From NCBI GenBank assembly GCA_946482365.1, contig CAMLQY010000003.1, positions 79,777-143,776 of the forward strand: a DNA stretch of 64,000 bases. The letters run 5' to 3'. The DNA is from an uncultured Actinomycetes bacterium (GTDB taxonomy: Bacteria; Actinomycetota; Thermoleophilia; Solirubrobacterales; 70-9). Positions 41,131-49,670 of the stretch are shown here, piece after piece. The position numbers were made by a program, and so were the translations under genes. The notes below the pieces were generated by a model that worked only from the letters and a program-made list of their open reading frames with translations, had not been told where the DNA came from and ran no database searches. The number at the start of each line of letters is the position of its first letter. Positions within the stretch are counted from its first letter, which is position 1.

Positions 41131-42485
41131 GGGAGGTCGGAATCGCAACGAGCGAGCGTCTCTGGGAGGAGCTCTGCCTAGCTTTGAACGATCGAGAGGA
41201 GTCGGCCGCCATTCTCCTCGCTGGTCATATCGAGGAGGCAGACCGCATCACGTTCTGCCTCAACCGCGCAATTTGGGTGCCTGCGGAAGCATATGAGATG
41301 CGTTCCCCCATCGAGATGCGAATTAGCTCGGAGGGGTGGATGCCAGCCTTGGCCGAGGCCGCCGCAGAAGACTGGCAGCCGATCTTCTTTCACACTCACC
41401 CGGCCGGCGGGCCCCTGCCATCACGTTATGACGAGGAGGCCGCCCGCAAGCTCGCACCGGTCTTCGAAGCCCGAACCGGCAAGCCTTTCGCCAGCTTGAT
41501 TCTCGGCGACTCACCGACCTCGCCTCGCTTCACCGGGACGCTTGGCGAAGACCCAATCGGCCGTCTGCGCGTGGTCGGCGACCGCGTCCGTCTTCTCGAT
41601 GCCGCCGACCGGTTGCGCAAGTCCGAGTCCTCGCTTGATTCGTTTGATCGCCAGATAAGGGCATTTGGCAGCGACGGACAGAGGGTTCTTCGACGGCTCC
41701 GGGTCGGAGTTGTCGGTGGCGGCGGAACCGGCTCAGCTGTGTACGAGCAGCTGGTCCGGCTCGGGGTTGGCGAGATCGTCGTGATCGATGACGATGAGGT
41801 CAGCGCTACCAACCTCACCCGCATCCACGGCTCGACAATGGCCGATGTAGGACAGCCGAAGGTCGAGGTTCTGGCCAACAGCGCCCGCGCGATTGGCTTC
41901 GGCACCACAGTTATGGCCCACCGAGCCAGGATTACCGAGCGAAGCGTGTTCGAAGAGCTGCGCGGATGCGACATCGTCTTCGGTTGCACTGACGACAACG
42001 CCGGACGCGCCATTCTCTCTCGCCTCGCCTACTACTACTGCGTGATGGTGATCGATGTCGGTGTTGTGATCAGCGCTCGCGACGGCGAGGTATCTGGCCT
42101 CGATGCGCGCATGAGCGTGATGGCCCCGGGAACACCATGTCTTTTCTGCCGCGGGCGGATTGACCCCAATCGCTTGCGCGAAGAGCAGCTTCCCGATGCC
42201 GAGCGCAAACAACTCGCCGACGAGGGCTATGCCCAAGGTCTCGCCGATCCCGATCCCGCCGTCCTCACCTATACGACCATGATCGCCAGCTATGCGGTCG
42301 ACGAGATGTTGCAGCGTCTCTTCGGTTTTGGCGAAGAGCCCCGCTCTTCCGAGGTTCTCATTCGCCCGTTGCAGCGCGAGGTCAGGCGGTTGAGCGGCGC
42401 ATCCATCGAGGGTCACTTCTGCGCTGACCTACGGTTTCTCGGTCGGGCCGATTGCGAGCCGCCGATGGGGATTCCGTGGTCGTGA
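41127..42485 (+). CDS. JAB deubiquitinase-E1 (ThiF) fusion
   Basis: A 452-aa bifunctional protein. The N-terminal JAB/MPN metalloprotease has the JAMM motif HTHPAGGPLPSRYD (His89, His91, Ser99, Asp102). The C-terminal E1/ThiF adenylation domain has VGVVGGGGTGS (residues 193-203), VVIDDDEVSATNLTR (218-232) and the GCTDDNAGR motif. Cys338/Cys341 with Cys432/Cys443 could bind zinc. One chain therefore could mature, activate and possibly deconjugate the Ubl. The GTG start overlaps the E2 stop. Confidence 0.88.
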   Translation: MREVGIATSERLWEELCLALNDREESAAILLAGHIEEADRITFCLNRAIWVPAEAYEMRSPIEMRISSEGWMPALAEAAAEDWQPIFFHTHPAGGPLPSRYDEEAARKLAPVFEARTGKPFASLILGDSPTSPRFTGTLGEDPIGRLRVVGDRVRLLDAADRLRKSESSLDSFDRQIRAFGSDGQRVLRRLRVGVVGGGGTGSAVYEQLVRLGVGEIVVIDDDEVSATNLTRIHGSTMADVGQPKVEVLANSARAIGFGTTVMAHRARITERSVFEELRGCDIVFGCTDDNAGRAILSRLAYYYCVMVIDVGVVISARDGEVSGLDARMSVMAPGTPCLFCRGRIDPNRLREEQLPDAERKQLADEGYAQGLADPDPAVLTYTTMIASYAVDEMLQRLFGFGEEPRSSEVLIRPLQREVRRLSGASIEGHFCADLRFLGRADCEPPMGIPWS

Positions 42486-42823
42486 AAGCCCGTCTAATCG
42501 ACTGGTGGCGTCGCCGTCGCATCACTTCCCCTCGGCTGGACCGGGTTGAGCGTTACGCGTCGCAGGCTGAACTGCCCGAGAGCCTTCCGCGCCATCAACT
42601 CGCAATCGTCGGAGCGCCGAGGAAGCCCAAGTGGCTGGTGTTCGAATGCCCCTGCGGGGAGGGGCACCGACTCCAAGTGAACCTCTCGGTGGGGAGGTAT
42701 CCGAACTGGCGTCTAGTCGACGCTGAGACCGGTCCGAGCGTATTTCCCTCGGTCGATTTTGATGCTTCTGAGCGGCATTGCCATTTCTGGATCCGCGATG
42801 GCCGCGTTCGCTGGTCGAGGTAA
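42482..42823 (+). CDS. DUF6527-like zinc-binding protein of the Ubl operon
   Basis: A 113-aa protein with a basic N-terminus (WWRRRRITSPRLDRVERY) and a likely zinc site: CPCGEGH (Cys56, Cys58, His62) with a later HCHFW (His99-Cys100-His101). It resembles DUF6527 proteins, which often accompany bacterial ubiquitin-like operons; this recognition is by eye. The role is unknown, perhaps the substrate or a target-recognition factor. I chose the GTG at 42482 that overlaps the E1 stop; GTG 42476 adds two residues. Confidence 0.7.
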   Translation: MKARLIDWWRRRRITSPRLDRVERYASQAELPESLPRHQLAIVGAPRKPKWLVFECPCGEGHRLQVNLSVGRYPNWRLVDAETGPSVFPSVDFDASERHCHFWIRDGRVRWSR

Positions 42824-43156
42824 TCGGGTGCAGCCTGCGCGGATCGCTGCGCTCGATTTCGGCTGTAGTCGGCCGGGACAGGAAAAGATCGATCCCGTTG
42901 AGTGGGCTACGAGATGGCTCTTCGTAGCCCAAACCCACCGGAGTCGGCCCGGAACCAAGGGTATCCAGGCTCCCCAGACCGGCTACAATGCGCCCTGAGG
43001 TAGCCCCGAATTTCCGCATGGTGATGCGGTTTCAGCGACATATCCGGGCTGGCTTTTGCCGGCCCGGATACACGACTGAAAATCGTGGTGTCGCCGGTTC
43101 GATTCCGGCCCTCGCCATTCCGATGGCCTTGCGGAGCTTTGTCTGCGTCCGTCGGC
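42824..43156. other. Right end of the element, no gene seen, contains attR
   Basis: No supported gene. It holds the inverted repeat TGGGCTACGA/TCGTAGCCCA (42903-42912/42922-42931), a GC hairpin near 43044-43068 and the 51-bp attR at 43070-43120. The TGGGCTAC core also occurs near the left end (38193). Confidence 0.6.
43070..43120 (+). repeat. attR: displaced 3' part of tRNA-Phe
   Basis: Exact 51-bp copy of 38092-38142. It has the tRNA anticodon arm, T-arm and 3' acceptor strand but no D-arm or 5' acceptor strand, so it is not a working tRNA. The element between the repeats is about 4.98 kb per unit. Confidence 0.92.
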
Positions 43157-44973
43157 TCAGAGAGCTGAGTCTGGCGGGGGACCCGGCCAGGTTGCCAGGA
43201 TGTGTCTCGCGAGTTGGGTGCCTCTATCGGCAATGGACTCCTCGGTGAAGCTGTCGGGATAGTCCTCGACCAGTTGCTGGTTCATCGCCAAGAGGCTGTT
43301 TTGCGCCAGGGCTGGCCGCTTCACGTCCCATGCTGCATTCGACATTGAAGGGTTCAGCCTGTCGGTGACAAGAGTGAGGTTCCCGAGCAGGTTGATTGCC
43401 GCTTCGCGCTGCTCGGCGGAGCATCGTCGTCCGACGGGAGCGGCCAGTGCGCCATCCATTTTCGAGGCATGATGTGCTCTATCTGGAGTTTCGATGGCCT
43501 CTGGAGTTTCTCGTGCTTGGCAGTTCTCATTCGGCTGCGCTCGACCTCCCAGAGGATGTCGAGTAGCCGTTCCCGGGCGATTGCTCCCGTTCCGTATGCG
43601 CGATTCTGAGTAAGTATCGGCATGAGATCGGAATCCCGAGGCCAAGACCGGGAACTTCCCTCCATTTTGGCTAGCTGACGCTCGATGATCTCCGATGCGT
43701 CGCCGGGTTCTGCCTTGACCTCTTTGACCAGTTCCGTAAAGAGGCGGTTATAGCCCTGGGCAGATCCCCGCATGAGCATTCGCCTGACCAGATAGTCCTC
43801 AATGAGGAAAAGGCTGCGATCAACGGTCTCCGCGCGGAGACCGGCTGCCTCTTGCTTAAAGAGATAGAGCACCAGGGGAAAAGGGGTCGTCGTGTTCAGC
43901 GTTTCCAGACGCTCGAAGAATGCACGCCTGGAAGAGCCCTCTGGTTGGGAGGAGAACGAGCGATACAAACGCGCGTCCTCCGCGAATTCAGGAATGAGGG
44001 ACTTTACATCGGGGGAGTCTGTCTCGAACATCTTTGTGAAGGATTTGAAGAGATAGTCCGAGTTGACCTCCGTACCTAGTCGCATCTGCAGCCAGTGTTG
44101 GAGAAAGACATCAGCCCGAACGCGGTCGAGGCGACCGAGTCTGATCTTCTTCTGCCACCAGTCGTCCTCGATCCAGACCCAGTACTGCTCGTAAAGCTCT
44201 TCGGCGTCGTCGCCTCCCTTTTCGTGTTGGAAGACGAAGTTCTTGACAAGGTCAATCGCATTCAGGGGAGAGCCCCGGTCGTTGAGCGTCTCGAAGATGA
44301 CTTGTGCGTTGTCACGAGAGTCAAGGTCGATCCAAACGATCTTGAGCTGCGAGCGAACCACTGCCTCGAGCGCCTGAAACCGAATCTTGCGCTCGGGCTC
44401 CGGGACGGTGGAGGCCCAATCGGTGACGGCGCTCTCGAAGTAGTCGAAGCACTGGACGATCCGGTGGCTCCTGAGTGTGGGGTCGACCTCGTTACCGCTC
44501 ATTACTGCGCGAAAGGCAGCGCGATCATGCTTTGTCGGCCAGACCTTGAACACCGCATCTGGTTGCCCCTTCGATAGGTAGGGGCGGTTCTCCAAAAGGT
44601 CCCGAAGGACATCGGCTTGTTCTGAAGCCCCCGCCTGTGCGAGGGCGCGGGCAGCGGCGCCCACCAGAAGCTGAATCGTCGTCAGCCTCTGCTGGCCGTC
44701 AATGATCTCCCTGAGCTCGAGCTGGCCTGCGCCAAAGGGCATGAGCTTGACGACGATTGCTCCCAGAAAGTGCACGGGCAGCTTCTCGCTGGGGGGCGCG
44801 ACCTCGTCAGGGCCGGCCGCCTCGACGTAGGCATTGACGACCTCGAGAACATCGGCCCAGAACGGGGCCCACTGGCGCTCGCGTTCCCACGCATAGCGCC
44901 GCTGGAAGACGGGCACTATGTACCGAACATCCCGCCTGAAGATCGCATCGAATGACTGGGCCTGAGCGTCGAT
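43157..44973 (-). pseudogene. GmrSD-like DUF262/DUF1524 gene, frameshifted, start codon lost
   Basis: The protein would be a type IV restriction-like nuclease. The N-terminal DUF262 shows VPVFQRRYAWERE and REIIDGQQRLTTIQLL, and the C-terminal DUF1524 HNH shows QIEHIMPRKW. After about 43430 the DUF1524 sequence (INLLGNLTLVTDRLNPSMSN) continues only in another frame, so there is a frameshift in the region 43400-43470; the first frame stops at 43354 and the second at 43157. The N-terminal residues AQSFDAIFRRDVRYI have no ATG, GTG or TTG before them; an ATC at 44973 sits where the start should be. It lies just outside attR and is probably an inactive remnant of an earlier defence gene. Confidence 0.75.
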
Positions 44974-45267
44974 CGCACTATCAAATCATCTACCGGTCGT
45001 ACGCGACCGTCAGCATGTAAGGAGCCGCGTTTCCGTCCGAGCTGTCCACGGTGTGACCATCCACTAGAACGTCGGAGTACACGTCGAGACGGTGGATGGG
45101 AGGGAGAGATTGAATCTCAGCCGGTCCAGGATGTGTGAGGTGTGACGTCCATCGCGAGCAGGACGGCACTCGATCTCTCCGCGATCAAGGAGGCGAGCCA
45201 CCCGGAGGGTGACGTCGGTCCCGCCGAGCGGGTTGAACGGGCCGGCCAGCCGCTAGGGTCGGCGGCG
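44974..45267. other. Intergenic, no gene seen
   Basis: Between the decayed DUF262 gene and the SDR gene. It contains a short hairpin CGGTCG-TACG-CGACCG near 44992-45008 and nothing else I can assign. A weak open frame from 45142 only extends the SDR gene upstream of its natural N-terminus. Confidence 0.5.
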
Positions 45268-45987
45268 ATGCGAACCGCAGTGATCACAGGAGCCTCCAGC
45301 GGCATCGGCGCCGCCACGGCGCGGGCGCTGGCGGGCTACCGGATTGTTCTCGGTGCCCGGCGGCTCGACCGGCTCGAGGCGCTGGCTGCGGAGATCGGCG
45401 GCGAGGCGATCGGGCTCGACGTCGCCGACCCCGACTCGGTGACCGCGTTCGCGGAGCGGATCGATGCTTGCGACGTGTTGGTCAACAATGCGGGCGGCGC
45501 GCTTGGGCTCGATTCGGTCTCCGAGGCCGACGAAGAGAAGTGGCGCCAGATGTACGAGGCGAACGTGCTGGGGACGATGCGGATGACGCGGGCGCTGCTG
45601 CCGCAGCTGGTGGCCTCCGGAGACGGGCACGTGGTCGGCGTCACCAGCATCGCCGCCTTCGAGACCTACCGCGGCGGCGCCGGCTACACCGCCGCCAAGC
45701 ACGCGCAGCGGGCGATGATGCGGACCCTGCGGCTCGAGCTGCTGGGCGAGCCGGTCCGTTTCACCGAGGTCGCCCCCGGCATGGTCGAGACCGAGTTCTC
45801 GCTGGTCCGCTTCGGCGGCGACGAGGAGAAGGCGGCGCGGGTCTACGAGGGCATGCAGCCGCTCAGCGCCGCCGACGTCGCCGAGTGCATCCGCTGGGCC
45901 CTCGCTCAGCCGCCGCACGTCAACGTCGACGAGATCGTCGTCCGGCCGCGAGACCAGGCGACCGCGACAGACGTGCACCGCGGCTAG
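45268..45987 (+). CDS. Short-chain dehydrogenase/reductase (YdfG-like)
   Basis: NAD(P)-dependent oxidoreductase of 239 aa. The cofactor motif is TGASSGIGAAT (residues 7-17), with NNAG (about 71-74) and the catalytic YxxxK in GYTAAKH. GARRLDRLE suggests NADP preference. It resembles the serine/3-hydroxy acid dehydrogenase YdfG group; the substrate is unknown. The ATG at 45268 gives the standard SDR N-terminus (MRTAVITGASSG), with TAGGGT 8 nt upstream. Confidence 0.9.
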   Translation: MRTAVITGASSGIGAATARALAGYRIVLGARRLDRLEALAAEIGGEAIGLDVADPDSVTAFAERIDACDVLVNNAGGALGLDSVSEADEEKWRQMYEANVLGTMRMTRALLPQLVASGDGHVVGVTSIAAFETYRGGAGYTAAKHAQRAMMRTLRLELLGEPVRFTEVAPGMVETEFSLVRFGGDEEKAARVYEGMQPLSAADVAECIRWALAQPPHVNVDEIVVRPRDQATATDVHRG

Positions 45988-45996
45988 CGGGGCCGC

Positions 45997-46878
45997 TCAG
46001 CCCGCGGCGGGAGGATCGGCGAGGTAGCCCTCCGGCTCCTCGACCACGGTGTTGACGAGATCGCCGATCCGCTCGATCTCGACCCGGACCGTCTGGCCGA
46101 CGTGGAGCACGTTCTCGCGGATCGGCTTGCGCCCGAGGCCGACGCCGGCCGGCGTGCCGGTGGCGATCACGTCGCCGGGCTCGAGCGTGAAGGCTTCGGA
46201 GAGGTGGGAGACCTGCTGGAAGCAGTCGAAGACCATCTCGGCCGTGCTCGCGTCCTGGCGCAGCTCGTCCCCGACGTAGCAGCGGATGCGCAGGTCCTGC
46301 GGGTCGCCGACCTCCTCGGGCGTCACCAGCCAGGGGCCGAGCGGCCCGTGCGTGTCGAAGGACTTGCCGATCGTCATCGTCCGCGCCCGGCCCTGCCAGT
46401 CGCGCACGCTGAGGTCGTTGGCGCAGGTGTAGCCGGCGATCACCTCGTGGGCGCGGTCGACCGGGACGTGCCGGCAGCGGCGGCCGATCACGACGGCCAG
46501 CTCGGCCTCGTAGTCGAGGAAGGTCGAGACCTTCGGCATGTGCACGTCGTCGCCGGGCCCCACCACGCAGGTCACCTGCTTGTTGAAGAAGACCGGCACC
46601 TCGGGTGCCTCCATCCCCGTCTCGGCGATGTGGTCGGCGTAGTTGAGCGCGATCCCCAGGTACTTGCGCGGCGCGGCGGGGGCAAGCAGCCGGACGTCCG
46701 GCAGAGGCAGCCGCGGGGCGTCGGCGGCGAGCTCCTCGAGCCCTCCCCGCCCGACGGCGTCGAGCGCCCGCGCCGGTTCCTGTGTCACGTCGGCGCCGGA
46801 GAGATCGACGACCTCCTCACCCGCGACCACCCCCAGGCCCGGGGCGCCTTCCGCAGTCTCGAAGCGGCAGACCTTCAT
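45997..46878 (-). CDS. Fumarylacetoacetate hydrolase-family protein
   Basis: A 293-aa enzyme with the FAH domain at about residues 70-290. Metal ligands are in FLDYEAELAVVIG and in NDLSVRDWQ, and GTPAGVG is the conserved C-terminal loop. Such enzymes hydrolyse, decarboxylate or tautomerise acylpyruvates and 2-oxo diacids in aromatic catabolism. The specific reaction is unclear. It is convergent with the SDR gene, 9 nt away. Confidence 0.88.
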   Translation of the reverse strand: MKVCRFETAEGAPGLGVVAGEEVVDLSGADVTQEPARALDAVGRGGLEELAADAPRLPLPDVRLLAPAAPRKYLGIALNYADHIAETGMEAPEVPVFFNKQVTCVVGPGDDVHMPKVSTFLDYEAELAVVIGRRCRHVPVDRAHEVIAGYTCANDLSVRDWQGRARTMTIGKSFDTHGPLGPWLVTPEEVGDPQDLRIRCYVGDELRQDASTAEMVFDCFQQVSHLSEAFTLEPGDVIATGTPAGVGLGRKPIRENVLHVGQTVRVEIERIGDLVNTVVEEPEGYLADPPAAG

Positions 46879-46955
46879 GGCCAGCGGACTCTGCCAGATC
46901 GGAGGCCCGCTTAGACTGGGCGTTGCCGGAGAGCTACCCGCCGATTGGAGGAGCG

Positions 46956-47804
46956 ATGAGTCCCGACCTCGATGCCTACCGCGAGCAGAGCCTGCAGACC
47001 TGGGGGGAGATGGCCCCCGGCTGGGAGGAGCGCAACGAGTGGATGACCGACCTGACGGCCCCGGTCAACGAGTGGATCGTGTCCCACGCCGATCCCCAGC
47101 CGGGGCAGACGATCCTCGACGTCGCCGCCGGTCCCGGCGACCTCGGCTTCAGGGTCGCCGAGCGGGTCGGTCAGGAGGGTACGGTGCTCTCGACCGACTT
47201 CGCCCCCGAGATGGTCGAGGCGGCGCGGCGCATCGGCGCGGAACGGGGCGCCGACAACGTCGAGTACAGGGTGCTCGACGCCGAGCAAATGGACCTCGAC
47301 GACGACAGCGTCGACGCGGTCGTCTGCCGCTGGGGCTACATGCTGATGGCCGACCCGGCCGCGGCGCTGCGCGAGTCCAGGCGTGTGCTGCGCGACGGCG
47401 GCCCCCTCACCCTCGCCGTCTGGGCGGCGCCCGATCGCAACCCGTGGGCGGCGCTGCCGGCGATGACGCTCGTCCAGCGCGGCCACATGCCGCCGCCCGA
47501 GCCGGGGGCGCCGGGGATCTTCGCGATGGCCGATCCCGAGCGGATCCGCTCGCTGGTGACCGGGGCCGGCTTCGGCGAGCCCGAGATCGAGGAGATCTCG
47601 TTCGAGTTCCATTACGAGGACTTCGACGAGATCTGGGCGGTCCTGATCAAGATCGCAGGCCCGATCGCGCGCGTGATCAACTCGTTGCCGGATGACGAGC
47701 GAAAGGCGGCCCGCGACGCGATCGAAGAGGCCGTCGCCCCCTTCCGCGCCGAGGACGGCTCCTACTCGATGCCGGCGCTCTGCCTGGGCGCGGTCAGTCG
47801 CTGA
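46956..47804 (+). CDS. SAM-dependent methyltransferase (class I)
   Basis: A 282-aa methyltransferase. Motif I is ILDVAAGPGDLGF, the acidic loop is LSTDFAPEMVE, motif III-like is VLDAEQMDLDDDSVDAVVCRWGYMLM, and the post-motif is RVLRDGGPLTLAVW. It resembles UbiE/type 11 methyltransferases. The substrate is unknown. The ATG at 46956 has GGAGGAG upstream; the longer frame is rejected. It overlaps the convergent arsC by 11 nt. Confidence 0.88.
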   Translation: MSPDLDAYREQSLQTWGEMAPGWEERNEWMTDLTAPVNEWIVSHADPQPGQTILDVAAGPGDLGFRVAERVGQEGTVLSTDFAPEMVEAARRIGAERGADNVEYRVLDAEQMDLDDDSVDAVVCRWGYMLMADPAAALRESRRVLRDGGPLTLAVWAAPDRNPWAALPAMTLVQRGHMPPPEPGAPGIFAMADPERIRSLVTGAGFGEPEIEEISFEFHYEDFDEIWAVLIKIAGPIARVINSLPDDERKAARDAIEEAVAPFRAEDGSYSMPALCLGAVSR

Positions 47805-48186
47805 GCTCGCCGATCAGCTCGACGACGCGGCGCTCGATCTCGTCGCGGGTGGCGCGGACCTCCGCGATCGGGCGGCCCTTCGGGTCTTCGAGGTCCCAGT
47901 CGACGTACTTGGTGCCCGGGACGTAGGGGCACTCGTCGCCGCAGCCCATCGTCACCACCATGTCAGCCCACTCGGCGTCGGCATCGGTGAGCTTCCGCGG
48001 AACGCGAGCCGCCAAGTCGATGCCGTGCTCCCGCATGACCTCGACCACCTCCGGGTGCACCCGCTCGCCCGGCGTCGTCCCGGCCGAGCGCGCCTCATGA
48101 CGCCCTGCCGCTGCGCGTGTGAAGAGCGCCTCGCTCATCTGCGAGCGGCCGGCGTTGTGCAGGCAGACGAAGAGGACTCGAGCCAA
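47794..48186 (-). CDS. arsC: Arsenate reductase (thioredoxin/LMW phosphatase type)
   Basis: A 130-aa protein with the P-loop CLHNAGRSQMSEAL at the N-terminus and the later cysteines MGCGDECP and Asp of DWDLEDPKG, as in ArsC of the low-molecular-weight phosphatase fold. It reduces arsenate to arsenite in the cytoplasm. It lies 9 nt downstream of an arsR gene, forming an arsRC operon. No ArsB/Acr3 exporter is in the window. Confidence 0.9.
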   Translation of the reverse strand: MARVLFVCLHNAGRSQMSEALFTRAAAGRHEARSAGTTPGERVHPEVVEVMREHGIDLAARVPRKLTDADAEWADMVVTMGCGDECPYVPGTKYVDWDLEDPKGRPIAEVRATRDEIERRVVELIGELSD

Positions 48187-48195
48187 CGGTGAGCC

Positions 48196-48579
48196 TCAGC
48201 AGCAGGCCGCCGGCGCGGCGTCGGGGTCCGGGTCGAGCGCGGCTCGCGGCGGAACCGAGAAGACCTCACGCACGGCGTCGAGCGCTCCCGGCACGAGGCT
48301 GAAGTAGCTGTAGGTGCCGCGGGGCTCCCGCTCGACCAGGCCGGCCTCGACCAGCTGCTTGAGGTGATGGCTGACGGTCGCCTGCGAGAGGCCGAGCTGG
48401 GGCTGCGCCTCACAGACGCAGACCGGCTCGCCGTTCGCTCGCAGCAGCAGGTTGACGATCCGCAGGCGGTGCCGGTCCGCCAGCGCCTTGAGGACTCTTT
48501 CCAGCTCGACCGCCCGCTCCTCGGAGAGGGAGGACCCCGCCAGCGGGGTGCAGCACTCGATCACGGGCAGGTCGGTCAT
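48196..48579 (-). CDS. arsR: ArsR-family arsenic-responsive repressor
   Basis: A 127-aa winged-helix regulator (QLGLSQATVSHHLKQLVEAG at the HTH). Cysteines for As(III) binding are present: ECC near the N-terminus, VCVC before the recognition helix, and a C-terminal Cys-Cys. I chose Met at 48579 because the ATG at 48612 lies inside a strong operator palindrome. It represses its own operon with arsC and is released by arsenite. Confidence 0.88.
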   Translation of the reverse strand: MTDLPVIECCTPLAGSSLSEERAVELERVLKALADRHRLRIVNLLLRANGEPVCVCEAQPQLGLSQATVSHHLKQLVEAGLVEREPRGTYSYFSLVPGALDAVREVFSVPPRAALDPDPDAAPAACC

Positions 48580-48597
48580 GCGCACCACACTACCAGC

Positions 48598-48619
48598 TTC
48601 ATCGATATTCATCGATGAA
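48598..48619. promoter_or_regulatory. Candidate ArsR operator
   Basis: A perfect inverted repeat of 9-bp arms, TTCATCGAT and ATCGATGAA, around ATTC, 19 nt upstream of the arsR start chosen. It is in the gap shared with the divergent HD nuclease gene. Confidence 0.6.
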
Positions 48620-48666
48620 ACGTTCTGTAACTAAACCGTCCGCCTCCCCGATTACTTTGCGTTCAG

Positions 48667-49665
48667 ATGGAGCAGCAAGCTCTCACCGAGACGCTCATCG
48701 CGACGAGGGTGCCGCTGGGTGACCTCGAGGACGGGCAGCGGGTCGGCGGCGTCTACGCGGTCCGCGAGCGGGAGCTGCGGCGCAAGCGCAACGGCGAGCC
48801 CTGGCTGCGCCTCAGCCTCGGCGACGCCAGCGGCAGCTGCGAGGCGGTCTCCTGGGAGGACGCCGAGGCGCTCTACGCGATCGCCGCCCCCGGCACGCCC
48901 GTCCACGTCAGCGGCCTCTTCGAGGTCAGCGACCGCTGGGGCTCGAAGATCAAGCTGAGCGGGCTGCGCGAGGCTGCTGACGGCGAGTACGCCGCTGAGG
49001 ACCTGGCGGTCGAGTCGGAGGTCTCCTTCGATCGCCTGGAGAGCGACCTGCAGGAGCTGCTGGCGACCGTGCAGGACCAGCAGCTCCGCCAGCTCCTCGA
49101 CCGCTTCTTCGGCGAGGGGTCGGAGATCTGGTCCCGCTTCCGCGACGCCCCGGCGGCGAAGGTCTACCACCAGGCCTACCGCCACGGCCTGCTCGAGCAC
49201 ACGCTCTCCGTCGCCCAGGCGGTCAGCGCCGCCGCCGCCTTCTTCCCCGGCATCGACCGCGACGTCGCCGTCACCGGGGCGCTCCTGCACGACATCGGCA
49301 AGACCGAGGCCTACAACGACGACCCGCTGGCGATCGACCTCACCGACTCCGGCCGGCTCCAGGGAGAGATCCCGCTCGGCTACTACAAGGTGCGCCGCCA
49401 GATCGAGGAGATCCCCGGCTTCGACCCCGGCCTCGCCCAGTCCGTCCTGCACATCATCCTCGCCCACCACGGCTCGCTCGAGCACGGCTCGCCGGTCCTC
49501 CCCGCGACCCGCGAGGCCGTCCTCGTCCACATGATCGACAACCTCGGCGGCCGCCTCGGCAGCTTCGACCGCCTCGAGCGCCAGCTGCCCGCCGGCGAGT
49601 CATGGTCGAGCTTCGACCGGGCGCTCTCCGGCTCGGCCTTCTTCGGTAACCGCGCCGCGGCCTGA
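48667..49665 (+). CDS. OB-fold/HD-domain 3'-5' exoribonuclease (YhaM-like)
   Basis: A 332-aa nuclease. An N-terminal OB-fold nucleic-acid-binding domain (about residues 15-105) precedes an HD domain with AYRHGLLEHTLSV and ALLHDIGKTEAY, and a later HHG motif (AHHGSLEHGS). It resembles YhaM, which trims RNA or ssDNA from 3' ends using metal ions. It is probably involved in RNA turnover or repair. The divergent gene is arsR. Confidence 0.87.
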   Translation: MEQQALTETLIATRVPLGDLEDGQRVGGVYAVRERELRRKRNGEPWLRLSLGDASGSCEAVSWEDAEALYAIAAPGTPVHVSGLFEVSDRWGSKIKLSGLREAADGEYAAEDLAVESEVSFDRLESDLQELLATVQDQQLRQLLDRFFGEGSEIWSRFRDAPAAKVYHQAYRHGLLEHTLSVAQAVSAAAAFFPGIDRDVAVTGALLHDIGKTEAYNDDPLAIDLTDSGRLQGEIPLGYYKVRRQIEEIPGFDPGLAQSVLHIILAHHGSLEHGSPVLPATREAVLVHMIDNLGGRLGSFDRLERQLPAGESWSSFDRALSGSAFFGNRAAA

Positions 49666-49670
49666 CACCG

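Noticed and set aside
43070..43142. Second tRNA-Phe
   Set aside because: Only the anticodon arm to the 3' end is present; the D-arm and 5' acceptor strand are missing, so it is attR and not a tRNA.
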